Positions 56,301-64,000 of a stretch of 64,000 bases of DNA are shown here, piece after piece; positions within the stretch are counted from its first letter, which is position 1, and each line of letters begins with the position of its first letter. Both the position numbers and the translations under genes were made by a program. The DNA lies in contig NZ_CP019445.1 in NCBI RefSeq assembly GCF_001975225.1, positions 930,001 to 994,000 on the forward strand, read 5' to 3'. The notes below the pieces were generated by a model. The model did not search any database and was not told the DNA's origin. It worked only from the letters and a program-made list of their open reading frames with translations. This stretch comes from Kosakonia cowanii JCM 10956 = DSM 18146 (GTDB lineage Bacteria; Pseudomonadota; Gammaproteobacteria; Enterobacterales; Enterobacteriaceae).

Positions 56301-59300
56301 CGAGATCTGCACATCGTGCGTCCCGTCGGTGATGGCAATCAGCTGCGCCGGTGTCAGGGAGACGATCCAGTTGCCGTTGTTATCAACGGCGCCGGTAAAC
56401 TGCTGACCGTTATCAAGGATGATGCTCACTGTCTGCCCGGGGCCGGACTGACCGGTGGAGCCAGTCAGTTGCACACCGGCGTTGGCTTCCGCCTGACCGA
56501 GAATATTGTCATCGCCAAACAGCGGTTCGGTGACCGTGGCCGTTGGCCGTGTCAGCACCACATCGAGGTTGCCATTGACCGTCGCCGGGTTACCAAACGC
56601 ATCCACCCCGGTGACCGTCACGGTGTATTGACCGCTGGTGTCCAGCGAATCGCGCGGGATCACCGCCGACCAGGCACCATCGTTGACCTCTCCGGTATAC
56701 TCCTCGCCATTGATGGTCACCACAACCTGTGTGCCGTTGGCAAGGCCGCTGGCACTGCCGCTGAGCGTACTGTCGCTGGCGGCTTCACTGATGCTGACAA
56801 TGTTATTGCCGAACATAGGGTCAAGCGTCATCGTCGGACCATCGACGGTTTTGACATTGATGTTGACCGCCTGCGGGTTGCTATTGCCCGCGGCATCGGT
56901 GGTGACGAAGGTGATTTGCGACGTGCCCTGCGGCAACGCCTGCAAACTCCCCGCCGGGATCACCATGCTCCACGCGCCCTGCTCATTGACCAGCGCCGAG
57001 AGCGTAGTGCCGTTGAGAGTAAGCGTCACCGTCTCGCCAGGGGTACCTGTGCCACTCACCGTCTGATCGACGGCCGCTTCAGCGATGCTGATATTGCCAT
57101 CACTGAGGAACGAATTCGCAACATCCACCGCCAGCGTCGGCGCACTGAGATCGACCGTTACACTGCTGCTGGCGCTCGCCGGGTTCAGCGCGGCATCGAC
57201 CGCCGACGCCGAGACGACATATGGCGTGCCGTTGGCCGTCTCTTGCAGCGCCTGCATATCGGCCTGCGGCACGGTAATGGTCCAGTTACCGCTGCTGTTG
57301 ACGCTGCCGGTGTAGGTTTTATCGTTAAACAGAACGGTGATTACCGTTCCTGCAGCCAGCGACGTTGATGACCCGCTGATGTTCAGCGGCTGACCACGCT
57401 CGAGGGCGTTAATCACATCATCCTGCGCGACCGGGTTAATGGTGATGGTCGGCTGCGCCGCGGGCTGCGCGGCGAAGGTGACGTTATGGCTGGAGATGGT
57501 GCTGTTGCCCGCCACATCGTTCACCGTAACCGAGATGGCCTGACGACCATCCGGCACCTGCGCCAGATCGGCCGGCGGTACCGTTACCGACCAGCGCCCC
57601 TCGGCGTTAACCGTCGCCGTATAATTTTTGCCGTTTAAGGTTACCGTCAGCGTCTGGCCTGCTTCGACATTCTGTGAAGAGCCGGAGATGGTCACTCCGC
57701 TCTGCCCGTTCGCTTCCGCGCGGTTAACAAAATCATCTCCGGCGACTTTATCGATCTGCACCTGTGGCGCGTTAGCAGGAGAGGCGTCGAGCGTAAAGGT
57801 TTCGGTTTGCGTACTGCTGTTACCCGCAGCATCGGTAACGGTAACGCGCACCGCAACCGGACCATCCGGCACGCCTGCCAGCGCACCGGCAGGGAGCACC
57901 ACGCTCCAGGTGCCGTCCGGCTGGATAATGGCATCATAATTCTGCCCGTTGACCAGCACGATAACGGTTTGCGCCGACTGCGCATCGTAAACGCCGGTAC
58001 CGGTGATGGTGACAGCGCCAGCGGCTTCTGCGCTGTTAATAATGTTATCGGCGGTGACGTCATTGATAGCGAAGGTCGGTAAAACCGTATCGACGGTCAT
58101 CGGCGCCGAACTGCTGACGGTGTTACCTGCCGCATCGGTCGCGGTTACCGTCACAGTATGGGGGCCCTGGGAGAGAGCACCGAGTTGTGCAGGCGTTAGC
58201 GGCAGCGTCCAGTTGCCGTTCGCATCCACCTGGGCGGTGAGCGGCGTGCCGTTATCAAGGGTGATGGTTACACTTTGACCGGCGCCAACGATACCGGTAT
58301 TGCCCGCCAGGTTACCGCCTGCGGCCGCTTCCTGAGCGTTAACCACGCCATCACCGAACGGTGCATTGACGGCAGGCTGCGGCAGCACGTGGGTGATGAT
58401 AGTAAATGGCAGTTCGTTGGAGATAATCGCATTGTTGGCATCCACTCCGGTGACCGTCAGCGTCGCGGTACCATCGGCAATGGCGGCGGCATCCGCATTC
58501 GGCACCGTCACCTGCCAGCCACCACCCGCCGTCACGGTGGCGGTGTACTGCACACCGTTCAGGGTCACGGTAATGGTGTTCCCTTCCGGGATACGCACCG
58601 ACGTGCCGCTGATGGTCAGGCCATCGGCAATGTCTGCGGCGCTGATACGGTTATCGCCGTCAACCGGGTTAATGGCAATTGCGCTGGCAGTGGTATCGAC
58701 TTTGAAGGTGCTGGAGACCGGCGGCGAGGTGTTGCCCGCGCTGTCCTTTACCGTCACTGAAATGGTGTAGCTACCGTTGGTCAGGCTGCTGAGCACTGAC
58801 GGAGCGACAGGAATGGACCAGAGGCCATCGCCGCCCACCACGCCGGTGAGTGTTTGCCCGTTGAGTATGACGGAGACCGTCGCACCCGGCTCGGCCGGAA
58901 CCGTGCGTCCGGTCAGGCTAAAGCCAGTGTTCTGCTCCGCCAGATCGATAATGTTGTCGCGGGCCACCGGATCCATCACCACGTTAGGCGCGGAGGTATC
59001 GACAGTCACCGTGCGGATGGTTGTCGTTACGTTACCTGCGCTGTCGGTGGCCGTGACGGTCCATGAACTGGCACCGTCAGGCAGAGCGCCAAGCGCGCCG
59101 CTGCCGAGGTTAACGCTCCAGCTGCCATTGGTGATGGTTGCCGGGTAGCTTTTGCCGTTAAGGGTGATGATCACCGAAGCCGCATCGCCAGAGGTGGTGC
59201 CAGAAAGCGTGATACCGGCGGCGATATTGCTGCCGTTCAGCACATCGGTACCGTTAATCGGCGTAACGCTTAATGTCGGCGGGGTTTTATCCACCGTAAA

Positions 59301-62300
59301 GTTGACGGTGCTGTTAGCACTGTTACCTGCCACATCGGTCGCCACTACGGTCAGACTGCCAGGCCCTTCGGCTAACAGCTCCATTGCACCCTGCGGCAAG
59401 GTCAGTGACCAGCTGCCGTCAGCATTCACCACGCCGCTGTATTGCTGGCCGTTCAGGATGGCGACCACTTTTTGCCCGGCGCCGACAACATTGGTGTTGC
59501 CGGTCAGCGTCTGGCTCTGGCCCGATTCCGCCAGGCTCACAATGTTATCCACAAAGGCCGGATCGACCGACACGCTCGGCAAAGTATTGATCGCTACCGT
59601 GAAGTTGTGGCTATCAAGCACCGTACCGCCGCTGGTGGTGACCGTGGCAGTTACCGTCTGGGTGCCATCTGCAAGCGCCTTCAATGCGGCCGGATCGACC
59701 ACAGTTTGCCAGGAGCCATCCGCCTGAATCGTCGCCGCATAGTTCACACCGTTCAGCGTGACGGTAACGACCGTGCCCGCAGGCAGGCCTGCGCTGTTAC
59801 CCCGGATGGTTAAACCATCAGCCGCTTCACTGGCGTTGAGGTAGTCATCGCTGGCGATAATGTTGATCGCCACCGCATCGCTGGTGGTGTCGACATTAAA
59901 GCCCGACTCAATAGTGGTGCTCTGCCCAAAGCCATCCGTCACGCTGACGGTGAGCGTTTGCCCGCCATCGGCCAGCTTTTGCAGCTCAGCGGCAGGAAGG
60001 GTCACCTGCCAGTTGCCCTGAATGTCCGTGACCCCTTCGTAACGCACGCCATTTAAAATCACGGTGACGATACTGCCCGCCTCCGCGTTGGATGTGCCAT
60101 GCAGGATCTGGTCAACTTTGATTTCGGCCGCATCAAGCGTGTTGCCGTCGGTAAGCGCCTGTAGGCCAATTTCCACACCGCTGGTTTTCACCGCGATCGG
60201 CTGCGTAACGGTGGTGCGGTTACCGGCCGCATCGGTCAGCGTAACCGTCAGCGGGTAACTGCCGCTTTGAAGCGCGCCCAGATCTGCCGACGGCAACGCG
60301 AGTTGCCAGTTACCGTCGCTGCCCACAACCGTGGTGTAGGTTTTGCCATTCAGGGTGACGACGACGGTTTGTCCCTGCTCACTGACGCCGCTTACGCCCC
60401 TTAAAACCTGATCCTGGCCCAGTTCTGCGCCGTTTAGTTTGCCGTCGTTGGTGAGCGGCAGCACGCTCAGCGCCGGGAATTGCGTATCCACAATTGCCGT
60501 CTGAGTGAGCGGGGCAGTGTTACCCGCCGCATCGCTGGCGTTCACCGTCACGGTGACGAGGCCATCCGGGATATTTTGCAGATCGCCGGCGGGAATGGTC
60601 ACTTTCCAGGTACCGTCGTTATCGACCGTCGCCTGGTAGGTTTTACCCGCCACCTGGACGGTAACGCGCTGTCCGATGCTGGTCACGCCGGTGTTGCCGC
60701 TCAATACCTGATCAACCCCTTTCTCGGCGGCATTGAGATAACCGTCGCCAAACGGCGCATCCATGACCGGATCAGGCAAGCGGTGAACTTGCACATTGAG
60801 CGTGCGCGAGTCTTGCGCGCTCTGATCGTCAAGTACCACCGTAGCGGTGATGACATTTGCCCCATCTTCAAGGCGCAGTAAGTCTTCCGACGGAATGGTC
60901 ACGCTCCAGCGCCCGGAGGCATCAATGCTGGTCACCGGGTAGTTGATGCCGTTGACGGTGACATAAATCGTCACCCCTTCGCCAAAGACGGTAGTTACGC
61001 CGCGCACTTCAAGCGGGTTTTCCGCTTCGCTGGCATTGAGATAGTCATCGGTAGAGAGGATGGCGATGGCGACACCGGTCAGCGTGGTATCGACGTTAAC
61101 CGGAACTGTCCTGACGATCGCATTGCCATCCGCATCGTTAACGCTGACGGTCAGTGCACTGTCGCCCTGCGGCAATAAGCCGAGATCGCCCGCAGGGATT
61201 GAGGTTTTCCAGCTGCCATCACCCATCACTTCGGCATAGTAGGTTTTGCCATTAAGGGTAATGGTCACCACCTGCCCTGGCGGGATGTTGTAGGTCTGAC
61301 CAGAGAGCACCTGCGTGATGAGGATTTCGGCGCTGTTAATGATGTTGTCGGTGGCAACCGGATTGATGGTGATATCCGGGGTGTTGAAGTTGGTACTGAA
61401 GTCGCGCGTCTCTTCGGAGACGTTACCGGCAATATCGACCGCGCGATAAAGCAGGGTGTAACTCTGACGGTCTACCAGCAGCGCCATGTCTGCTGCGGGA
61501 ATAACCAGCTGCCACTGACCGTCAGCATCGGCAATTGCGCTGTAGGTGCGGCCATTAAGCGTGACGTAAATCGTGCTGCCGGCATCCTCTGCACCGACAT
61601 AGCCGCGGACGATTTTATCCGCCACATGCTGATCCTGATCGAGGACGTCGCCCGGCGTGAACTGAGTAAGCTCAAGCACCGGCGGCGTGGTACTGATCAT
61701 GATTTGCGTATCCGCCGCCGCGGTCGCGCCCGCAGGGGTCACCAGCGCAAAGCGTAAGAGATGGAAGCCCTGTGAGAAGGTGTTCAGATCGGCTGGCGAG
61801 AGCCAGACGCCCCAACTGCCATCATCTGCAACGGTGGTGGTCCACTTTTTGCCGTTGGCGCTGATGGTGACAGTACTCCCGGCATGAATCGCTTCTGTCA
61901 TGCCGCTCAGGAGCTGCGGCTCGGTTGATTCGGCAAGGTTGATGATGTTATCGGAGGCAATAGTGTTAATTCTGAGCGTCGGAACCACCGGGGTTTCGCC
62001 GCCGCCATTATCTCCTCCCCCGTTGTCGCCACCGCCGTTATTACCGCCGCCGTTGTTGCCACCGCCATTATCACCGCCGCCGTTGTCACCGCCGCCGTTA
62101 TTGTTATTGCCGCCTCCACCTCCGCTATTATTTGCTGCAGCGGCTACGCCCACAATACCGCCAACGGCAGCCAGGCCGCCGAGTACCGCCAGGGCCGACA
62201 GGCCGCTGGTACCGACCAGCGATCCCAGCGCTACGTCGCTAAACGCCGGAACGATGGTCTCTGCAGTGGCCGGCCCCGCAGCTGCCGCATAGGGGAAGGC

Positions 62301-62594
62301 GGCCTGATGTGTGCCCAGCTCATCTTCAAAAATCATCTCGCTGTGTAGGCCCTCGCCATCCACGGCAAAGAAGCTGGTGTAGCGCACCGTGGAGCCATCT
62401 TTCATATGTACGATCAGGTCGTTCCCTTCACGCTCGAAGAAATTCACTGACTCCTGCGAAGCATTAACGCGGACGATACTGGTTTCAGTCAGATTTACTA
62501 CTCTGTCGCTGCCTTTTGCATATTGCGCAACTACATCGCCAGTTTTTTGGTTTATTACATCGACGGAACCAGGAAGACTATTTTGCGGGGCCAT
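50370..62594 (-). CDS. bapA: Giant BapA-like type I secreted adhesin, 36 Ig-like repeats
   Basis: 4074 residues. An N-terminal BapA prefix domain (1-125) leads to a hydrophobic Ala/Gly segment (129-154) and a Gly/Asn linker (155-200, units GGGDN and GGGNN). I count 36 Ig-like repeats of about 101 residues from residue 203, each opening with a D-x-I-I-N-x-A-E type motif and closing D-A-A-G-N. About 230 C-terminal residues hold a Ser/Thr/Glu-rich spacer, one calcium-type repeat (SSGNDTIHLSS, IDGGAGTDTL) and the VC_A0849-type secretion signal region. BapA homologues mediate biofilm formation and cell adhesion. GAGGTGA precedes the ATG. It is first in the operon with its own exporter. Confidence 0.95.
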   Translation of the reverse strand: MAPQNSLPGSVDVINQKTGDVVAQYAKGSDRVVNLTETSIVRVNASQESVNFFEREGNDLIVHMKDGSTVRYTSFFAVDGEGLHSEMIFEDELGTHQAAFPYAAAAGPATAETIVPAFSDVALGSLVGTSGLSALAVLGGLAAVGGIVGVAAAANNSGGGGGNNNNGGGDNGGGDNGGGNNGGGNNGGGDNGGGDNGGGETPVVPTLRINTIASDNIINLAESTEPQLLSGMTEAIHAGSTVTISANGKKWTTTVADDGSWGVWLSPADLNTFSQGFHLLRFALVTPAGATAAADTQIMISTTPPVLELTQFTPGDVLDQDQHVADKIVRGYVGAEDAGSTIYVTLNGRTYSAIADADGQWQLVIPAADMALLVDRQSYTLLYRAVDIAGNVSEETRDFSTNFNTPDITINPVATDNIINSAEILITQVLSGQTYNIPPGQVVTITLNGKTYYAEVMGDGSWKTSIPAGDLGLLPQGDSALTVSVNDADGNAIVRTVPVNVDTTLTGVAIAILSTDDYLNASEAENPLEVRGVTTVFGEGVTIYVTVNGINYPVTSIDASGRWSVTIPSEDLLRLEDGANVITATVVLDDQSAQDSRTLNVQVHRLPDPVMDAPFGDGYLNAAEKGVDQVLSGNTGVTSIGQRVTVQVAGKTYQATVDNDGTWKVTIPAGDLQNIPDGLVTVTVNASDAAGNTAPLTQTAIVDTQFPALSVLPLTNDGKLNGAELGQDQVLRGVSGVSEQGQTVVVTLNGKTYTTVVGSDGNWQLALPSADLGALQSGSYPLTVTLTDAAGNRTTVTQPIAVKTSGVEIGLQALTDGNTLDAAEIKVDQILHGTSNAEAGSIVTVILNGVRYEGVTDIQGNWQVTLPAAELQKLADGGQTLTVSVTDGFGQSTTIESGFNVDTTSDAVAINIIASDDYLNASEAADGLTIRGNSAGLPAGTVVTVTLNGVNYAATIQADGSWQTVVDPAALKALADGTQTVTATVTTSGGTVLDSHNFTVAINTLPSVSVDPAFVDNIVSLAESGQSQTLTGNTNVVGAGQKVVAILNGQQYSGVVNADGSWSLTLPQGAMELLAEGPGSLTVVATDVAGNSANSTVNFTVDKTPPTLSVTPINGTDVLNGSNIAAGITLSGTTSGDAASVIITLNGKSYPATITNGSWSVNLGSGALGALPDGASSWTVTATDSAGNVTTTIRTVTVDTSAPNVVMDPVARDNIIDLAEQNTGFSLTGRTVPAEPGATVSVILNGQTLTGVVGGDGLWSIPVAPSVLSSLTNGSYTISVTVKDSAGNTSPPVSSTFKVDTTASAIAINPVDGDNRISAADIADGLTISGTSVRIPEGNTITVTLNGVQYTATVTAGGGWQVTVPNADAAAIADGTATLTVTGVDANNAIISNELPFTIITHVLPQPAVNAPFGDGVVNAQEAAAGGNLAGNTGIVGAGQSVTITLDNGTPLTAQVDANGNWTLPLTPAQLGALSQGPHTVTVTATDAAGNTVSSSAPMTVDTVLPTFAINDVTADNIINSAEAAGAVTITGTGVYDAQSAQTVIVLVNGQNYDAIIQPDGTWSVVLPAGALAGVPDGPVAVRVTVTDAAGNSSTQTETFTLDASPANAPQVQIDKVAGDDFVNRAEANGQSGVTISGSSQNVEAGQTLTVTLNGKNYTATVNAEGRWSVTVPPADLAQVPDGRQAISVTVNDVAGNSTISSHNVTFAAQPAAQPTITINPVAQDDVINALERGQPLNISGSSTSLAAGTVITVLFNDKTYTGSVNSSGNWTITVPQADMQALQETANGTPYVVSASAVDAALNPASASSSVTVDLSAPTLAVDVANSFLSDGNISIAEAAVDQTVSGTGTPGETVTLTLNGTTLSALVNEQGAWSMVIPAGSLQALPQGTSQITFVTTDAAGNSNPQAVNINVKTVDGPTMTLDPMFGNNIVSISEAASDSTLSGSASGLANGTQVVVTINGEEYTGEVNDGAWSAVIPRDSLDTSGQYTVTVTGVDAFGNPATVNGNLDVVLTRPTATVTEPLFGDDNILGQAEANAGVQLTGSTGQSGPGQTVSIILDNGQQFTGAVDNNGNWIVSLTPAQLIAITDGTHDVQISVTDRAGNTAVSDPVSVEIRTDPLPEPQLAPLFTDGILSATEAAGTQTLSGQLNLDPSRVASVTVSINNGAPLAATINADGTWSLNVDSATLQALPDGVLPVTVTVTDTADNQSTGQGSFEAIINALPQANYVTPFGDFTINSAETKSDQLISGNTGVIGTGQTVSVVLGTKTYTGTVNENGDWTVTVPQADLAALSDNDSLPFSVTVSDRAGNTTTTDAQQTPDVTVHTALPAPTVTNPFGDSIVNISEAAGEVTLAGLTGATGPNQYVTVKIDVDGVTYTANVDANGNWSVVLPAGTLQSLAPGEHEISIYAEDQYGNSNTSTVEYQVALTPPSVTITAPVFADGYVSAAEAAAGTTLSGTFSTSYPANAQVKVTIGDQTFNATVNGNQWTLAMDADDWSSITARGQQSITVSVTDGAQNVGTASITTTLLLDPPTVSVTAPFAGDNLLDFAESQTSQAIGGTSTGLATGDTVRVTFAGGNVFETTVLADGSWELVLTPGDLAQLQAGAITVEGIDKAGNVGTANNGGTLTIDLTPPQYSVNMDLVAGDNYVNATEFSSGTLRLSGQAFNLNGTTLTILNGQTTLGTATVNPDGSWTLDVPRAALPDGNYTLTVQSDAQASATASQTVIVDTVAPTLVMTQFTSDDVINSSEKAVAQTISGTSDANGSQVTVTLNGKTYTALVANGTWSVDVPQSDMAALGDGSYTITATLSDAAGNATNATQAFTVDASSPLLAVDALGVPAVLNSVNAASGVVLQGQGEPGNSVTIQLGPLSWTGTVDQQGNWSHTFPQLDLTTLTDGPQVVTISSTDAAGNTSSNTLSLNVALNKGLGVAIDQVFNDGILNVAESLVTQLLTGKVSGDYRGAKVSLTVIGTDFTINDLAVAPDGSYSFSLPPSLWQGLITDTLQLQVSVVDANGNTRYETVDVGLALTDLPVVNDVVIAGDNVINLVESTVAQTLSGTVSNVANVTSVVVNFGGRAINATVDALGNWSAALPAELLSTLPDGTATANVTVTDKFGNVIKSDASFNVVSHNLPAISLDPLFGDGVLSIPELASGLLSGTATNLAGRALTIKIGDATAFTTNVDNSGRWSVNLPDAVKAALQGLGSGTQTVTITATDQYGNQASQSAGLKVNLVAPVLNTVTLFGDGLLNVADSLVNQTISGAASGAPIGSTVQVAIGAKVFNGVVNADGTFAIALTPTDLAGLADGTFTPSITLLTPDGNSSTTAGSQVIIGVKNVPTVAITSLFGNDGFLNQSEALAAQTISGTVTGLTSGQVTVNVGGTAYQVPVTDGRWSLALSAGALASIADGTLSVTATVTDAVGNTATGSQLVNAIVQAVPSIGINMLFGNGTLDLNDLLSNPILSGTSSNLAAGTQITVKVGLLSYTTTVGANGQWQLAIPAVSLQNLQDGNNALQVSASATDAAGNIANVVQSASVAIQALPTVAITSLFGDGALSLADITTAQVISGTSQNAVGSQLTVTVGGKNYLTTVASNGSWSVTVPKVDLSALADGTQAVSVAVTNAAGKVANITSPLDVITHNLPTITLSSLFGNDGYLNISEAANGQVIGGKIGGVVSGSKVVVTVGGTAINATVDANGNWTATVNKTLLQGLSSGAAKVGISVTDRVGNTTATEADVQVKLTQPTLSTNPITNLTSVLGNVLLGLVGSAKLTISGASTNLNQGAIVHVNLLNLAMATAIVGADGKWSTQLDVGLDLAKILSLNTVVNLYTADVAGNLAYLNVGLNGSNPTTTPPAGTSASLMAEANTFSLLAASASEESNSTTSSDSLNAQHTATVETARQPEKETAAAATASDESYTIGGLSIDLADGTSESGASVEGSSGNDTIHLSSLGFVQIDGGAGTDTLVLDGANLLLNLIELGSKVSNIEIIDLGKSGSNSVTLDVNEALSITDKPEDDLLIKGSIGDEINLKHGVSDTWAISGQRDVDGIQFDVYHNSSQANTLSDVLIQHGLHVNMV

Positions 62595-63167
62595 ATTTTC
62601 ACCTCGGAAGCGAAAGCAATATTAGAGCGCCTGCGAGCATCTGTTTTTGCGCAGGATTACGGTTTACCAATTCACCAGGATTGACAGGAAGCGGATGTGG
62701 GACATACGAGATGAAAAATACCTAAGTCGTTGTTTTTCATTTATTATGTTAATCCATCATCATTTAATAAATTTTTACATTAAGAAAGATATAAACAAGC
62801 TTCTCTATTTAGGCAACGTTTTAAATCACAAATTGATAACAATTACCTTCGATACAGAATATATTTTAAGGGATATATCTCAAATTAAGTGCCGCTTAAT
62901 TTCGCGCATAAATTGATTAATAGAAGTTGAATTAATGACGCGAGAAATGTAAAGAAATTTACAATGTATAATATATTAGAGAACGCTAATTAATATTACC
63001 CTTAGTCTCTCTTCATATTTATTTACGCCTGAAATAATTGCTTTTCTATATAACTATCCTGCTTAAGCAGTTGGTTAGAAAACAGGCAGATGGTTGAAAG
63101 TAAAAACGTTGCGGATATGGACTGGCATGTCACGGTGAAAGTTTGCTATACTCCTTTTCACACTTTT
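62595..63167. promoter_or_regulatory. AT-rich leader between bapA and ssrA
   Basis: 573 bases with no convincing gene. From about 62700 to 63060 it is very AT-rich, with runs such as TTTAATAAATTTTTACATT, in contrast with the GC-rich adhesin. This is the sort of DNA that H-NS binds, and must contain the bapA promoter. Next to ssrA, TATACT (63147-63152) is the likely -10 for tmRNA, about 8 bases before the expected start of the precursor. Confidence 0.6.
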
Positions 63168-63530
63168 GGGGCTGATTCTGGATTCGACGGGATTCGCGAA
63201 ACCCAAGGTGCATGCCGAGGGGCGGTTGGCCTCGTAAAAAGCCGCAAAAAAATAGTCGCAAACGACGAAAACTACGCTTTAGCAGCTTAATAACCTGCTT
63301 AGAGCCCTCTCTCCCTAGCCTCCGCTCTTAGGACGGGGATCAAGAGAGGTCAAACCCAAAAGAGATCGCGCGGATGCCCTGCCTGGGGTTGAAGTGCTAA
63401 AACTAATCAGGCTAGTCTGTCAGTGGCGTGTCCTTCCGCAGCTGGCCGGCGAATGTAAAGACGGACTAAGCATGTAGTACCGAGGATGTAGGAATTTCGG
63501 ACGCGGGTTCAACTCCCGCCAGCTCCACCA
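63168..63530 (+). ncRNA. ssrA: tmRNA
   Basis: 363 nt from GGGGCTGATTCTGG to the 3' CCA, the E. coli length. The alanyl-tRNA-like ends pair (GGGGCT with AGCTCC), and the T-arm GGGTTCAACTCCC is present near 63505. The tag frame GCA AAC GAC ... at 63258-63290 encodes ANDENYALAA, identical to E. coli. It rescues stalled ribosomes with SmpB. Confidence 0.99.
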
Positions 63531-63576
63531 AAATTCTCCATCGGTGATTACCAGAGTCATCCGATGAAGTCCTAAG

Positions 63577-63609
63577 AGCCCGCACGGCGCAAGCCCTGCG
63601 GGCTTTTTT
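63577..63609 (+). terminator. Terminator of ssrA
   Basis: AGCCCGCA (63577-63584) pairs with TGCGGGCT (63597-63604), followed by six T. Confidence 0.92.
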
Positions 63610-63845
63610 GTTTCCCATAGACATTTCCCCCTAACGGTCAAATATTGTTTATTAATGCTTGCGTTACATGCAGCATGCTCAACAGGGAACCAAAGCGCCC
63701 TAACCCAGGATTAATCCTATTCTGTAAAGCCTTGGTAAAATTTTTACAAAGTGTGTAGTAAAGCAGCTTCCTGTTGCAGTTTAATAAGCGCCATTATGCC
63801 TATCAGGAGATACCAGGAAGGGCCCTCCCATCCAGTAGTTCTTTC
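63610..63845. other. Intergenic DNA between ssrA and the vgrG start
   Basis: No ORF or clear promoter. A hairpin CCTGGTATCTCC-like region near 63805-63835 (CAGGAGATACCAGGAAGGG) lies upstream of the vgrG start. I find no second copy of the ssrA 3' end that would mark an integrated island within the visible part. Confidence 0.4.
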
Positions 63846-64000
63846 ATGCCAAACCGTATAACAATTCAAACGCCCATAGATGGGCTTCTTTTCTGGAAAA
63901 TGTCAGGCCATGAGGCCATTTCGCAACCATTCTCACTCAATGTCGTGCTGCTTGGTACAGATGCACGGATCGATCGCAGCGCGTTACTAGGGCAGCCACT
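63846..64000 (+). CDS. Type VI secretion spike VgrG/TssI, N-terminal fragment cut by window edge
   Basis: 51 codons visible, beginning MPNRITIQTPIDGLLFWKMS and continuing GHEAISQPFSLNVVLLGTDA to the edge. The pattern (short strand, L-x-F-W/R-x-x-S-G-x-E-x-x-S-x-P-F, then D...ALLGQP) is the gp27-like N-terminal domain of VgrG. The start has no strong ribosome site. Whether a full T6SS cluster or an orphan vgrG with effector follows lies outside the window. Confidence 0.8.
   Translation, partial: MPNRITIQTPIDGLLFWKMSGHEAISQPFSLNVVLLGTDARIDRSALLGQP

Noticed and set aside
56220..57368. Long plus-strand ORFs across 50.4-62.6 kb, including one of 382 codons.
   Set aside because: They are antisense to the adhesin repeats; their sequence is low-complexity Arg/His/Gly or Ser/Thr-rich and follows the repeat period of bapA. 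No ribosome sites or family features.
61990..62125. Regular short repeats that look array-like.
   Set aside because: The units are 12-18 bases in a single reading frame encoding GGGDN/GGGNN of bapA. There are no spacers, so this is not a CRISPR array.
63090..63290. 66-codon ORF ending in ANDENYALAA-like residues.
   Set aside because: It only overlaps tmRNA. The genuine coding part is the 10-codon tag frame of ssrA.

Overview
The window is chromosomal DNA of an enterobacterium. Gene order from clpB through pgeF, rluD, bamD, raiA, pheL-pheA, tyrA-aroF, then rplS-trmD-rimM-rpsP, ffh, ypjD, yfjD, grpE, nadK, recN, bamE, ratB-ratA, smpB and ssrA matches the Escherichia coli / Salmonella backbone, and protein lengths are the same or within a few residues. 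The accessory content (an SMP-30 gene between pheA and tyrA, a PepSY/DUF2946 pair where E. coli has yfiLRNB, a BapA/type I secretion locus between smpB and ssrA) points to a non-E. coli genus, plausibly in the Kosakonia/Enterobacter/Klebsiella group. I cannot name the species from sequence alone.

Layout: 1-12.5 kb is backbone: the ClpB disaggregase (cut by the left edge), 23S pseudouridine synthase RluD, outer-membrane assembly lipoprotein BamD, ribosome hibernation factor RaiA, and the phenylalanine and tyrosine branch enzymes (pheA with its attenuator; aroF-tyrA with TyrR boxes). A metal-flavoured membrane pair (PepSY, DUF2946) follows.

12.6-34.2 kb is a P2/186-family element inserted just downstream of the rplS terminator. 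It carries an integrase, a CI repressor with two tandem DNA-binding domains, a Cox/Apl-like gene, small early genes, replication protein A, a LexA-controlled 61-residue gene, then tail gene X, a complete lysis cassette (holin, SAR-type lysozyme, Rz, Rz1), tail genes R, V, W, J, I, three tail-fibre genes with two assembly chaperones, FI, FII, E/E', T, U, D and the late activator ogr. All six head and packaging genes (Q, P, O, N, M, L) and tail gene S are absent, yet no remaining gene looks broken. Six dyads of the form GTTGT-N13-CARC sit upstream of X, V, each of the three fibre genes and FI, and I read them as Ogr-dependent late promoters. Together this describes an SOS-inducible, contractile-tail bacteriocin (tailocin) or head-deleted prophage with three separately promoted fibres. 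This is the most interesting system in the window.

34.2-45.6 kb is backbone again: the rpsP-rimM-trmD-rplS operon, SRP protein Ffh, YpjD, the CBS-domain transporter YfjD (apparently starting at CTG), GrpE with a textbook sigma-32 promoter, NadK, SOS gene recN with LexA boxes, BamE, RatB/RatA and SmpB.

45.6-62.6 kb, minus strand, is a type I secretion operon that starts with a 4074-residue BapA-like adhesin built of 36 Ig-like repeats, followed by a TolC-like channel, an ABC exporter and an HlyD-type adaptor. It has the position and gene content of the Salmonella SPI-9/bap locus. A 573-base AT-rich leader separates it from ssrA (tmRNA, tag ANDENYALAA). The right edge holds the start of a VgrG-type type VI secretion spike gene.
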